Part shown: piece after piece, positions 9,794 through 22,152 of the stretch | How positions within the stretch are numbered: the stretch's first letter is position 1 | Layout: every line of letters begins with the position of its first letter | Assembly: GCA_918026815.1 (NCBI GenBank) | Contig: CAKJVC010000148.1 | Coordinates: 186,001 to 250,000, forward strand | Origin: Chalara sp. BL73 | Lineage: Eukaryota; Ascomycota; Leotiomycetes; Helotiales | Reading direction: 5' to 3' | Length of the DNA: 64,000 nt | Program-made: the position numbers and the translations under genes | Notes under the pieces: model-generated | The model's database searches: none | Told to the model about the DNA's origin: nothing | Seen by the model: the letters and a program-made list of their open reading frames with translations, nothing else

Positions 9794-12700
9794 TTATTCT
9801 GTGGAAGGAAAATAGGAAGAGTATGTGTTGTAGTTATCAAGGCTGGAGGGATCACGTCGTTTGCTATTTAAAACAATGTTATAGTTGGGTCTGGGTTCTA
9901 GGCGCTCTGGACCGGGCAAGTGCCGGCTACAGATACGATTGAAAGATATTTGAGACCCAACACCTAACAGCAGGAAGTTAGCATAATACTCTCTTTCTTA
10001 TAAAGAATCATAAGGAAGCTTGACACACAGTTTCTGCCACGATTGCTCTGAGAAGAAAGCAACAGTCGAGGGGACTTCTGATTTCGATGTGTTGAAGACG
10101 TTCAGCAAGTGTTGTGTCTTGGTATATGAAATACCGTCCTTCGATTGCTCCAAAGAGGAGTTGGGATTATGTTTGTTGCTGTACCATGGGGGGTACCCTA
10201 CTCCTGCTAAGCAGTTGTATTATGACGCTAGGCGCAAGTAAATTCCGTTTAAATAGCACCCCGTTGAACCTCGCAGTGGGTAGTCTGCGGGGTTGCTGTG
10301 ACCAATAGCTGGTATGGAAGACAGGTAGTACTTTGCATTGACGGTACAGGAGATACTCAGAGAAGAAGTATGTTCTAGCAATCAACAATATACGTGTTGC
10401 TTTATTCGGATGAATACTTTCGAGCAGGAAAGATGTCTGACGGAGGGGAGCGACCTGTGGTGTGATAAATAATGAGGTACGAACGGCTATAGCCCTGCCT
10501 GGTATGACAACAGAGTTATCAATTCTGGTATGGCCACAGCGTCGTTGAAGCCGCACGCCACCGGGGAGTAATAATAAGAAGAGTAATGATAAGGAGGTGC
10601 AGGCCTGTGGGGAGATCGCTAGGGCCTCTAGCAGCGAATCGGCAACAACAAAGGTAAAAAGTGCAGAAACAATAAGAGGATTCTGGCCGGCTTCCCTGCC
10701 TGTGATTTTGGACGGTGGCCGCTAGAGAAGCTAGGCATGCGTCAAGGATCGTGTGGAATGATTGAATCGCGTGTGGTCGGTTATTGTTATTAGAAGACGA
10801 AAACCTTCGCGGCTACTAGAGGTGTTTGCGAGCGCTCGGCCTGGTACCGCATGGAACAAACGAGCCGGGGAGGAGGAAGAGGAGGGGAGGAAGAAAAGCT
10901 GCAGAATCATAGGCGATGATACGGTAAATTACAGTAAAGAGTGAGTAAGTGAGTCGATGGTAACTAAGTTCGGTAGAGAAAGAGTGTAATTACGGTCAGG
11001 GTAGGTAAAGTAATTTAAGTGAGGGGATGCTAATCATGGTCTGGCTAGTGTCTGGATCTGGATCTGGATCTGATCAGATATGGTCGGTTTTGTTTTGTGT
11101 TAATGCTTTCTTTGGGATTGATCGCGAAAGCCAAGTAACAAAGAATGTTGAGGAAACTTTAAAAAAAAAAAAAAAAAGGGAAAAAAAATTGGGAGGGAGG
11201 GGAAATGGAAAGGAAGGAAAGGAATGAGATGGGAATGGGAATGGGATACCAAGGGGTCCCACTTACAGTACTACAGAACGGTGCTGTGTAAAGGTTAAGT
11301 GGTCCCCCTCTTCCCCGCCCAACGGTTGCCGACCTCCATGCCATAGACCATTTTCATTACCCTGGCCGGAACCTTTTACGCCCTTACAGTACAGCACTCT
11401 GACAGGGACATGAACAGGACTTACAGTTACAGGAAAACGGTAAGTTTCCCTTGGCCTTGCATGGGTTCCAAAGTGTGGCGCAAACGCTAAGTAACCTCAA
11501 TCAGCCATAAGACGCAACACTACCCCCTCCCCCCTGGGATGGAAAGCGAACAGACAAAGATATAGATATAGGCACATCTTTGATAGAAGGGAAAAGCTAT
11601 ATACGGTACTATTTCTTTTTTTTTATTAAAAAAAAAAATTAAAAAAAAAGAAGGAGGCGCCGGTCAGTTTAGCGAGGCGTGCTCACAGCTGGGCCGCTGC
11701 GGTTGCGCGCCATTTGCAGCGCTGTTGGGAATAAGATTCTTTATATTTGCCGTCCCCGAGGCATAAGATTGTTGAATCTACGAAGCGGAGATGCACGAGA
11801 GATATTGCTGCAGCAGTAGTATTGTAAGTAGCTCATGTATTGTATCGACTGCCTGCCCTCCACATTAGGAGCAATGTGTACAATCCACACTAGTATTGGC
11901 CCCCATGATGCTGATTCTGGTATAGATCGAATTTTCGAATGGATCTACACACCTTCGTTGGAGCCACGCAAAAATAATCAAACCCGACCGCTGATGCTGT
12001 TTGGTTGTTCTATTCGTTGCTGTCGCTCTTCCAGCACGCGGGTGCCAGCCAGCTTTGGGGTTTCGATCTGGACCGCCAGGTGGGGTATTTGAATGACTGA
12101 CCTGGAACCGCTTTTTTGCTTTTCCTTCTTGCTTTTCCTTTTTTGCTCTGCTTTTGCTCTGATTCGGCCTGGGCCGCTCTGGCATGTTTGCCTGGTCCAT
12201 CTCCTCATTTTCCTGCTGTCCAATTAGCAACTTGCTGAGCCGTTCTTAAAATCCGGCTTTTTGTCTCCTTAGGTACATGACGCTAGCCTGGGGATCTATG
12301 GTTTCACAGTACATTACGGAGAAGCACCCTCTACGAAAGATGGGATTTCAAAATCCCATCTTGTGCACCGCCACACTCTCTGCCGAGAAGCGGCCAAGAT
12401 GATCATGATCCTCTCTGGGGCCGGGAAGTGTGGTCTGCCAAAGCTCGCTAGGAGCAGACGCTCCTGCCCTGCACACCGGGCTAACCATACTCTACTCGAC
12501 ATAACTCGGCTAGTTTTACGGGAGAGCCCCCCTTCCCCCCCCCTCCTAAAGAATCTACGAAACGGACAGTACGAAACACGAACCACTTGCTGCCCATATA
12601 GGACCGTTGTCAATCTGCTCCACATCCCGGCCACTCACTTGCTACTGTAGGTAATGTACTGTAAGCCTACTGTACATGTCCTTGCTTCACTCGCTCTGAC

Positions 12701-15219
12701 CCCCTTCATTCATTCATCGGCAATCTACCTCCACCACCCCGATTACCAGCCAATGAATGCACTCCATTCCTTGCTTCTTTTTATTTTTATTTTTTATTTT
12801 TATCTTTTGCTCCGGCGTAATTTCCCATCGCATCTGCTCTCCATCTTTCCCATGCGTAAAATAGAGTTTTGGGAAAAAAGAGGCCCAGGCTCCATATTGT
12901 ATTAAACTTCCGCTTGCGGGCGACGACAGCCGCTTCCGAGCACGGCTCAGGGACTCCTACTCTGCTGCCGACCGCTAAAAGCCGGCCGAAGGAACCCGGA
13001 AGTATGTAGATGGACGTGGAAGGTGGACATGCTCCTTTGCCTTTCATCCTTCACACTTCGAACAGCCAATATGCCCGATTCCACACCAGTCAGACAGCCA
13101 GTTATCCTCTATTTTGTGATCCTTTTTTCATCAGGTGAATGCGTGGCCCACGCCTTGCCGTGACTTCGTGTACCTTACTCACAATACTGTACAGTCAGTA
13201 TTGAAACGGATCACCCTTCGTCATGCTGCATAGAGCGACCTTGAATTGCTTACTCGTCCATCCAATGAATGAATGAATGAAACTCTACGATCGAAGCATG
13301 GAACAGCCAAAAGCCTCAATAGCAAACGGTAAGGCTGCACTGGAGAACCACAGTACCTGAAAGCTGAAGGCTTTCCCTCCAGGACTAACTCCAATCACCA
13401 TTCTACTACTGTAAAGTATGCGTCGATTATTGGTTACTGAAGCTTTCTACGGTAATTTTTTGGCCTTTTGTCTTTGCCACCTCACAGATTGGGTCACGGA
13501 TACCTTGACCAAACAAGATTTATACAGCACCTTTGGCTGAACCTTTGTGGTGGTTTCTCCGTGGAAGAGGCTCGGCAAAGAATACCAGAGCTTTGACACA
13601 TGCCAACCTATCCCGGGCCCATGATCAACATGAAATGACGCCTGCGGAACCTTGTTTTCTCCAAAAAACCAATACAAGCTGACCCGCAGTTGACGTTTGG
13701 CCCCCCCCCCAAAAAGAAAGCCATGAATGAGCGGGCCAGTGCTGCAACTTATTTGACAATTCTTTGTTTATCGTGGAATGCTAAGTGCGTTAGGAAGCAG
13801 CGGCAGCATCTACCAGGCATCCACCTGCATGGCTTGTGGAGTCTACGGAGAATACTCCGGCTTACGTATCAAGCTAACATCACTTTGCGTCTGGGATCTC
13901 AACTATGTTCAGCATGTTGACATCATTACGCGTCATGAACTGCAAGCAGTGCAGCGGCTTGAGAGCGGTGAAACGGACAACGATTGCCTGCGTGCATCAA
14001 TTTGATGTCGACATTGCGATGACAATCCCTCGGCTGTTGCATAGAACAACCTGCAGAGAGCCTGGCTAGGCAGCTGGAGGAGTCAAGGTCGCGAGCTAGT
14101 TACAAAGCAACACATATGATAATAACAAACATGAGACGTTACTCTAAAGGTATATATATTCGTGCTGCGAAAAATGATACAAAGTAAATTCGAGATATTA
14201 CCTCAAGCATCAGTTTTTCCAAGGCCAAATCATGTGTGCGTTTGATGTCTTCAGATTGATTTGCACGCATGCATTTGCGGGAGATACATAAATAAAGCAT
14301 CGAACTCGGATCATGATTATGGACTGGCACTTTTGAGCTCGGTAGATACCATTGGACACAACGTTGGCTGTTTATTACTAGATCTGTTTGGGCATGAAAC
14401 AACCTTAACATTTATCACCCTGCGCCTTTCCGAGCCTCCATTCGAGTCGTACTATTCTGCGTTGTGAAAGTTAAACAAGGGATTCTTAGGGATACAAGCG
14501 ATGAGATTTGAGATTACTGTCACGACATCCCTTTTGCCTCCCCGAGGATCCTGTCCCAGTCTCGCTGGTTCCATGAGCCAGCTGGACTTATGCCATCTGA
14601 AAGCACATTCCCGTAATTAGACTTGCTGACAAGACTATTTCTGGTGTTCAGATTCTGGGATTCTTGAGGATGGCAGCTCAAGAAATAGCACAGTTAATAC
14701 TGTAGGACTGGACTTTCATCGTGGAGACTCCATCTAAGAGCAGAGCATACAGCTATACTTCCGCTGGGTTGGAGTTCACGGAATTAATCACGTGCCTACT
14801 ATGTTTCTCAAATCTTAGGGCAAGGTGCTGCAAAAGTTTAGGATTTAAAGCTCAAAAAACAATTTGAACATGCTGGGAGTTTAGCCGCCGTATTGAAATG
14901 GTAACAATAGGTAACTTAGATTGATTATGCAGTAATTGCAAGAACTACTCATCCTGAACAGCTTACGTTCACGGCAACTGTCCCGCCTCTTTCAGCCTAT
15001 TGGTTCCCTAAGTAGCGGTAGGCCCAAGGTATTGCAACCCCACCTAAAAATCAATCAACACCAAAATTCGCGTCTGCCCAAACGCGACTTCGCCGCCCGG
15101 TCATCCCAAGCTTTCAAACACTGTCACCATCCCGGCATACACTTCGTCGTCCCCAAAATTCGCACAAGTACACAACCACCCTCTCGTTCCCCAGACTTTT
15201 GATTGGAAAGGGGCGGGAA
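9794..15219. other. 5.4 kb gene-free region upstream of the bZIP gene and of RPA3
   Basis: No open frame here looks like a conserved protein. The sequence contains a GGATCT repeat (about 11052-11077), an A18 tract followed by more poly-A (11161-11188), A/T runs at 11607-11650, AATG/CATT microsatellites (about 12709, 13266-13280), a C10 run (about 13702) and several TACTGTA/TACAGTA motifs. Both flanking genes are transcribed away from it. It therefore holds two promoters and possibly long 5' leaders, with room for non-coding transcripts. Confidence 0.5.
12337..12362. repeat. Perfect 12-bp inverted repeat (hairpin)
   Basis: AAGATGGGATTT and its exact reverse complement are separated by CA. It could form a tight hairpin in RNA or a cruciform in DNA. 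It lies in gene-free DNA between the bZIP gene and RPA3. Function unknown. Confidence 0.6.
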
Positions 15220-15662
15220 ATGGATTCTACTCCCCGTATCACGTCGCAATACCTCGATTCCTTCACAGGCAAGGTCATCCGCATCCTAGGCAAGGTAACA
15301 CAGATCCGGGGCACGCAGGCGGTCGTCGAATGCGAGGGCAGCGTCACTGTACACTTATCACAGGTTCATCTTTCCTGGCTAAACCCTTGCTCTCATTCCA
15401 GGAAGACAAGAGGAGGCTGACGATAAACAGGACAGCCATTTGACGCCAGGAAATGCGGTTGAGATCGTAGGCAAGGTGAATCAGGATTTAACGGTCAAGG
15501 TGCTGAAGGCGACAGATATGGGGACAAATATCGGTATGTGATTCCATGTATGAGTGGGCAAAGACTTGACGGTAAGGGCTAACGCAAATAGATTATGGTG
15601 CGTATCATAGCTTGGTGGAGGCTACGCATTTGGTGAAGGAGATCTTTTATTCGCCTTCGTAG
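15220..15662 (+). CDS. RFA3: Replication protein A small subunit (RPA3/Rfa3, about 14 kDa)
   Basis: Three exons, 15220-15363, 15413-15533 and 15592-15662, give 111 residues, the usual size for RPA3. The single OB fold is recognisable: TPRITSQYLDSFTGKVIRIL, then GKVTQIRGTQAVVECEGSVTVHL, DSHLTPGNAVEIVGKVNQDL and TVKVLKATDMGTNIDYGAYH. RPA is the heterotrimeric single-stranded DNA binding complex of replication and repair. The first AG of intron 1 (15400-15401) would give a 38-nt intron and a frame leading to a stop. The AG at 15411-15412 gives a 49-nt intron and the correct frame, so I chose it. A 1-nt assembly error is the alternative. Confidence 0.85.
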
Positions 15663-18127
15663 GACGGCTATGACTACGGATACAAGGGGAGTTAGATGAT
15701 ACTACCTGGTGTTAGTGGGATCGAGGAGGATCGAGATAAGTGATATTAGACTACCGATATCGAAGGAGGACTGGAACATGATATGAATAATGCATGAAAG
15801 CACAATGACTGGCGATGTTTTGCGTATCCGTAAGAATTGTAGGTCCGTACGGAGCTGTAAAAAATTCGCTTGTATTTAAATTGTTTCATGCAAGAAAGCT
15901 AGTCTACGACAGTGTTCGATAGCTTTTGAACCATTGGTATCATGGTGCAATGGAGGTGGAACATTAACAAGAGCATCTGTTTACTCCTACTGCAAGGATG
16001 ACCAGCAGGGAAGTGCCTTCGGCTTTCTTGCCATCACCACGGCATCCTTATGTAAAGCTTCTTGGTGCTGTATTATTCTATTCTTGGACTTTCACATCTC
16101 CCAGGTCTCGTCTCACAGAGTGTTTCTTTCTTTTGCTACTAGTATTGACTAAAATACCAATGCATACAACTTGACCTACATTTCTTAAGCACCTCTTTAC
16201 TTATCGCCGGCGTGTTCGACCAACCAAATCATTCGGTCCATTATTTGCCCCAACGCTTCTCTTGGGAGATCTTTGATGTGGTCCCCATCTACTATGCATC
16301 ATAGGCTCAATTCCTCATGCGTTATACACTCTCTGCAAGATGCTATTATTCATATAGTGATGGGCTTAATGCACAACGGGGAGAGCATCATTAGTTCCCA
16401 CTAGATGCTTTCCATGTTGTGAAAATTACAATCTTGTTATTTTTATCCGTGTCAAAAGCATGCAACGCTGCATGCAAGTAAGCAAAGCAACACTCCTGCT
16501 CTTTCCCATTCACCATTCTTTACGACTTATATTCCGGTAAGTGGTAAGGACAGGATTGCACCCCTCACATCCTCTACATGGCGGGTTTTAAGTGTGGCAA
16601 GATCAAAGCCACATTTGCAAAAAGAGAAATAGTGATGCATCACACTCCTCACCAACACATACTGGAACAATTCGCAAAGACAGGTATGCAGCGATTAGTT
16701 CCGTGCAGCGACTTCGCATTAGAAGAATGTCTTTATTTATAGGTGAGAGTACAATCGCAGAGGTCGGTTATTCCTTATGAGTGTTAGGAGGAGCGGAGCA
16801 CGTGGAACACCGAGCAATACATCCTCCGACCTATAGCATTGAATTGAGCAAGAGCCTGAGCTGAGTTTTGCCTCCTTCACTTCCTTGACATAGAAGAAGC
16901 CCTTTTCAACATCCATGAGCGCATCACAAGACTCCGGACTGCAAGCTCAAGTTATACGATATGGCTAGTGGTATTGCGAGCATGCTGACAGCGGACCTTG
17001 GATTAACAACAGAGCTCGAATCATCAATTAGTCGTCTAGATAGGAAAACAAGGATGGGAGGCGAAGTGTCTTCGAGTAGGAGATTCTGAGAACGTAGTGT
17101 AGTTCTTAGCTGAGAGGTCTTGTATACAATGAATTGATGTTGCCCCTTCCTGACGGTGTAGGTGCAATTATTCCTACATGTTACCAGGAGGCAGATGAAG
17201 GAATGTGTCCAATTTTACTTATTAATGGAGGTCAGGCAGGGGTTACAGCATACTCGACCTGATTACTTCGTAGCAAATTAACTTCATGTTGTACTTCCTA
17301 TAGCGATGGGCTCTGAATTTCAATCCAAGATATCAATTCCCCATGCCCCCGTCACTTCTGGAATTTCTTAGCCACAAAACTGAACGGCTGCTTTCAGTAA
17401 ACTAAACATGCATTATACAGTAAACGGTTATTCCATACAGCATGGAATCAAAACCTAAAGTGCAAAGGATATAGCCCACAATGGTCGAACAGTAAAATGG
17501 AAACAGAAAGCAACGAATCAAGAGATGGAAGGCTGTAATTCATTGACCTGTTCTAAAAACTTTAGGTATCCAAGCTGCGTAGAGAAAACCGTGCTCCGTA
17601 TGAACAAATATCTACAAAACCTGCCGTCTCCGCAACAGGCATACGCTTTCTTGTTACCATGCCTCTACTTCCTGATGGCTGTGATTGGGAGAGAACAGAG
17701 GCAAGGGAGAAGGAAAGGCCAATCCCAAGTGACTATGTTATAACAACCTGAAGCATAGGATTGAGTAAGATAATGAGGCAAGTCATTGGTCAGAAAGTAG
17801 TGACCCATATGGCAGAATCTCCTGGGGATGTTTACGGTGGAAGCTGCATATCAGGATTTTCATTTATACATATAATTTTTTGCCTTGAAGGAAATGAATA
17901 GGCTCCAACACCGTGTGGAAGCACGAGAATGGCACTATACTTCTAAAAGCGTGCAAAATTGCAAGCGTTAGTTTGCGCAATGGCATATTGACCGTAGTGG
18001 TGCCTAAAACAGAGGCATGCCATGTGAAACGATAGTTGCCTCTCTATGGAATCAAGTATGTGCTGATGCTTCCCTCACTGTATATCTTATAATGTATCTT
18101 AAACACTGATATTGTCCTATTTGTCGC
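15663..18127. other. 2.5 kb convergent gene-free region
   Basis: This lies between the 3' ends of RPA3 and the IF-3 gene. Open frames are short and look random. The base composition is normal, without the mutated AT-rich look of the transposon islands. I see no tRNA, rRNA or repeat. It is long for a 3'-3' spacer, so a non-coding transcript or a decayed gene is possible. Confidence 0.4.
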
Positions 18128-18937
18128 TCAAGATGTAGCTGCTCCTGGTGCTAGTTTCTGTGACTGTACCTCGCTAGCTTGGATTCCCTTCTTTGAAGGC
18201 CCCTTTACCGGCTTTTGCAGCTTCCCTTCGAACGAAAGCATAGCCACTCCAAGTAGCTTTCCCTGCATTGGCTGGATCTGCTTAGAACCCTCTACCTCGT
18301 CGACCGCCTTCTGTATCTTCTTGATCAACTCCTGCGCTTCTTCCACCGTAGCCTGCTTCCCCCTTCGTTTCGGCGCCAACCCTACCTCCAACTTATATCC
18401 CTTCGCCAAGAACTCTTTCATTCTTAATATCCTATGATTCAAATCATTCTTCTCCAGCGCCCAATTTAGCTCAATCGTCTTCTTTGTGGCTGCAGGGTTA
18501 GAATTGAATTTGCTGGATTTCTTCTTCGCCTTTTCTCGCTGGTACATCTCCTTCTTATCCAATATTTTGCATATTGGAGGATCTCTAAGGTCTTCTCCTG
18601 GTTGTACGATGACCAACATGTGGGTTTTGAGGTCAATGTCTGACAAGACTCGGCGGGTATTCAGCACGTTGCTGAGCTTTCCATCTTCCTGGACCAATAT
18701 GATATTTCGGTCCCTAATCTCCTCATTACGAGGCAAACGGCTCTTCTCAGCTTTGATCGTAGCGTCCAGTGCATAGCCTCTTTGCTGTATTATGAGAGGT
18801 CTTGGAGCTAGCTTGCCACAGAGAATGGTCCATGAGGCTAGGCGTCGCGCAGATTGAAACTGTGACTTCTCAGTCGGAGCGATGAAAACGTGATGTAGAG
18901 CTCTAGCAATCCCAGGAACACATTTTGAATTTCGCAT
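18128..18937 (-). CDS. Mitochondrial translation initiation factor IF-3
   Basis: A single-exon frame. The open frame extends upstream to a Met at 18994, but the Met at 18937 (MRNSKCVPGIARALHHVFIAP) starts a typical presequence, giving 269 residues. The IF-3 N-domain signature RLPRNEEIRDRNIILVQEDG is present. It is followed by a Lys-rich linker (REKAKKKSSKF) and a C-terminal domain (KTIELNWALEKNDLNHRILR, KEFLAKGYKLEVGLAPKRRG). IF-3 proofreads initiator tRNA pairing and prevents premature subunit joining on the mitoribosome small subunit. It diverges from IMP1, another nuclear gene for a mitochondrial protein, across a short shared spacer. Confidence 0.9.
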   Translation of the reverse strand: MRNSKCVPGIARALHHVFIAPTEKSQFQSARRLASWTILCGKLAPRPLIIQQRGYALDATIKAEKSRLPRNEEIRDRNIILVQEDGKLSNVLNTRRVLSDIDLKTHMLVIVQPGEDLRDPPICKILDKKEMYQREKAKKKSSKFNSNPAATKKTIELNWALEKNDLNHRILRMKEFLAKGYKLEVGLAPKRRGKQATVEEAQELIKKIQKAVDEVEGSKQIQPMQGKLLGVAMLSFEGKLQKPVKGPSKKGIQASEVQSQKLAPGAATS

Positions 18938-19122
18938 GGTGAGACACGGCTTAGCAAACTGGAATTGCACTCCCACCCAAAAGAAAAGCGACAACCATAA
19001 GGCGACAAAATCAAGGGTGTTCTAATGCCAAGCAAGAAACAGCAAGGCTACCAAAAACGTGACAGCGTGTGTATCAACCTCACACAAACAATGATGATCT
19101 TCTAATCTCAATAAATAGTGCT
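18938..19122. promoter_or_regulatory. Bidirectional promoter of mitochondrial IF-3 and IMP1
   Basis: The two start codons are about 185 bp apart (128 bp if the upstream IF-3 Met is used). Both promoters and both 5' UTRs must be here. The IMP1 side is A-rich, with short upstream ATGs out of frame (19090-19096). Confidence 0.55.
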
Positions 19123-19700
19123 ATGCCAATCTCATTCGCCTCACGTCCATTCAGTTGGCTAAAGTCTCGCTTCATCGGCCATCCTTTTCGCGTTGCTACG
19201 GCCACTCTTCAAGCATGCTTTTTCTACCACCTCTTCCACGAATTCGGCTATACAACGGTCCCAGTCTGGGGCGCATCCATGCTACCAACCTTTGAGGTAA
19301 TGGGGGATTGGCTCATTATCTCCAAAAAGTATCGGCGAGGCCGTGGGATTGAAGTCGGTGATGTGGTTCAGTTCGATCCTGTTGCTACGCCTGGCGCTGG
19401 AGTCATCAAAAGGGTTCTTGGTTTGGAAGGTGATTACGTTTTAAGAAACTCACCAGGAGCGAAGTACAATGATATGATCCAGGTGATTCTTCGTCCAGCA
19501 TTGGCTCCGCTTGTGCTAATAATGAGTAGGTACCCCAAGGCCACTGTTGGGTCGTTGGAGACAATGTGGACGCTTCGAGAGATTCTAGGCATTTTGGACC
19601 AATCCCAATGGCGCTTATCAGAGGAAAAGTTATCGCAAAAGCTTTCCCCTGGAAAGAGTGCAGATGGATAGTTAATGAGTTAGCATCGGACAGAACCTAA
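19123..19700 (+). CDS. IMP1: Mitochondrial inner membrane protease subunit 1
   Basis: Two exons (19123-19482 and 19530-19700) with a 47-nt intron encode 176 residues, typical for Imp1. Signal peptidase family S26 features are present: a membrane segment near residues 25-45, box B with catalytic Ser52 (WGASMLPTF), box D with catalytic Lys96 (GVIKRVLGLEGD), and after the intron box E (GHCWVVGDN...DSRHFGPI). Imp1 and Imp2 form the inner-membrane protease that removes intermembrane-space sorting signals. The correct C-terminus appears only after splicing; reading through gives a shorter false end. The start is the first in-frame ATG of the open frame. Confidence 0.93.
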
Positions 19701-20085
19701 TTACAGAACTTTTTTATGCAGTGACGGTGGACTAGCAGGTCATCATCCACTATTGAGTAACAAGTCCAGTTATGTCTAAATTGATCACAAGATCCAGAGC
19801 TGTGAATAAGTAATTCTGGTATCATAAAGTTCTGTCTAATTACATGGGATAGTTACTGAAAGTCCGATATCAATTGCAAAAGGTTCGGAACGAACTTTGA
19901 AAGGAGATGTAGGTATGTGGGATAACGACAGGACACCAAACTGTCCATCTACCAGAAAGAAATTGCTGGGCTGAGGCCTCTGCTCCACCAATGCTCGCTA
20001 CCAAATGATGATGCCTCCTTACGCCTCAACACCGCGCCACGCACTCCTACATGCAGAACAAATAAAATAAGGCAGCAATCATTAC
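19701..20085. other. Convergent intergenic region
   Basis: This holds the 3' UTRs of IMP1 and VAC8. It is AT-biased and shows no coding potential or repeats. Confidence 0.55.
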
Positions 20086-22152
20086 TTAACCTTCAATATG
20101 GGGTTTTCCACCTTGACCAAGGAGTTGAAGAGAGCGTTGGGCAAGTTGAACAACTTCTCCTTCGCCGTCCTCTTCACCTTCATCATCAGATTCAATTTGC
20201 TTATCCGCAATCGTTTTGATCATTTGTACAATCTCCTCGGATTTACCTATAAGATTGATGAGCTTTTTGTCCTCGGACTCTAGTAATTGGAGCAATGTCC
20301 ATATTGCGATGTGCTGAAAGGTGGCGTCGCCACTAGCAAGGAAGCGCTTGAGGTAACCATGAATCCCGCCATTTGGCTCCGTCCAGTCTTGTATAAAGAT
20401 AGAATAATCACCGACTGGATAACATTAGCCAGAGGTCACTTATGTGGTGATGCTTTCCTTACCTTTCGACGAGAGATTGCCAAGAGCAGCAGCACTGTTT
20501 CCTTGTACTTCAATGCTTTGTGAATCTGTCAACGGGATGAGCACATCGAACACGCCGAGATTCAGCAAGTGAGACTTGAGTTCATCACTCAGCGCCAATA
20601 CCGCAATGGCAGCGGTCATTTCTGATTGAACACTCAAAGGGACATCAAGGACAAGTTGTTTGCACTTCTGAACAGCGCCGGCTTCTAATACAAGCGCCTT
20701 ATTTCGATCAGAGCTTGCCGCAAGATTCCGGAGAGTGGATATGGCATGGCATTGTATTTCCTCATTCTCAGTTGACCCTAATAGATCCACCAGAGGCTTT
20801 AAGAAACCAGCATCAATGATTGGGGATTCGTTTAAAGGGTGGATTGAGATGTTACGTATGCAAGCCACGGCCGAAAGTATCAGAGGTAGATATGAAGATT
20901 GAAGGAGTTGTAACAAAGGGCCTAACCCTCTGGCTCGCACGATTTCGAGTTGATATTTCTCATCTGATGCGAGATTTCGTAAGGCTAACGCTGCTTGGCA
21001 TTGGACTTTGGGTGATTGGGATTTCATAAGCTCCACAAGAGACGTGATCAGTTTACTCTCGTTCTGGGCGAGCTTCTTCCGATTATTTGCGTCCACCGCG
21101 ATATTGCTCAAAGCAGTAGTACAGTAGTATTGAACATCGACGTCCGTAGAAGAAAGGAGTTGGACAAGGACAGGTATTGCGCCCGCGTTCACTAGTTGTT
21201 GACGGTTTTCATCTGTTTCCAGATCAGCTCATAACCTGTGGCATAGATATAGCGCGAGTTTTTACCAGAATGCGTCATGTTCAGCAATGCTCCAGTTGCA
21301 TTCCTTTGCACCCTCATATCTTTAGATTTTGCCAATCGAGTCAATGGGCCCAGTGCTCCAGATCTCGCTATCTTCGCTTTATTATCTTCGTGCGTTGCTA
21401 GGTTAGTGATGCAGCCGACCGCATTACACTGCACTTCAACATTGGGCGACATCATTTGACGTATCAACGGCGTGAGGCCACCTAACAGGACTATAGCAAC
21501 CTTGTTTTCAGCTATGTTTCATTAGCAGATTGTTGTGGCTCCTCTACAGATGAGCTTGTCTTACTATTGACTGCTAAATTTCCAAGCGCTGCACTTGCTG
21601 CCCGCTGAACCTCAATATCTGGGCTCTGTAACAGGAAGAGGATAGGTTCAAGGGTATCGCGGTCGACCTCACGGACATCTATCATGGAAAATCAGCACCG
21701 AGCCCCAGAATGCTCCGTTTCAGCTTGCTCCTCCAGAGCCTCTTCCAATGCTTATATATTGCAGAGCCTTATGCCAATAATTTTCCGCTCCTCCATTGCG
21801 ACGTACCTCTTTCAGTTATTTCCGCAAATGTCAAGCTGGCGCTACGTTGTAGATCGACATTATCTGAGAAGACAAGGGTGCTTAAGGCTCGAAGAGGTTC
21901 CCCAGAAAAAAAGTCCGTCTCGCCGCGCTACTATCGGATAAGCAAAAGGTAAGAACACGCCGGGATGGTAACATCCATACGTTTTCTAGATATTGAAGAA
22001 GATCCGCAACAGCCTCCCTCTCGCTTTCGGCCAAAACAGGTTCGTACAATCCGTCGCGGGATCTCCCTGTACTGGAGGTCAGAAAGGGCAGGGCTAAAGG
22101 TCTTTGCATCGGCAGACTCACCACTGCAGCACGATGAGCTACAAATACCCAT
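20086..22152 (-). CDS. VAC8: Vacuolar armadillo-repeat protein Vac8
   Basis: Seven exons (22152-22122, 22066-21981, 21927-21807, 21678-21565, 21511-21266, 21212-20463, 20414-20086) join in frame to 558 residues. The N-terminus [11 protein letters not shown] offers Gly2 for myristoylation and Cys4/8/9 for palmitoylation, the known vacuole-membrane anchor of Vac8. Armadillo repeats fill the rest: [20 protein letters not shown] start (here [16 protein letters not shown]), then [56 protein letters not shown] and [16 protein letters not shown]. The C-terminus is acidic. Vac8 acts in vacuole inheritance, vacuole fusion, the nucleus-vacuole junction and autophagy. Six short introns (47-130 nt) cluster in the 5' half plus one near the 3' end. 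It shares a 2.2 kb upstream region with SNF4. Confidence 0.96.

Noticed and set aside
10167..10556. 129-codon minus-strand open frame upstream of the bZIP gene
   Set aside because: Residue composition looks random and no motif is visible. It fits a long leader or promoter, not a gene.
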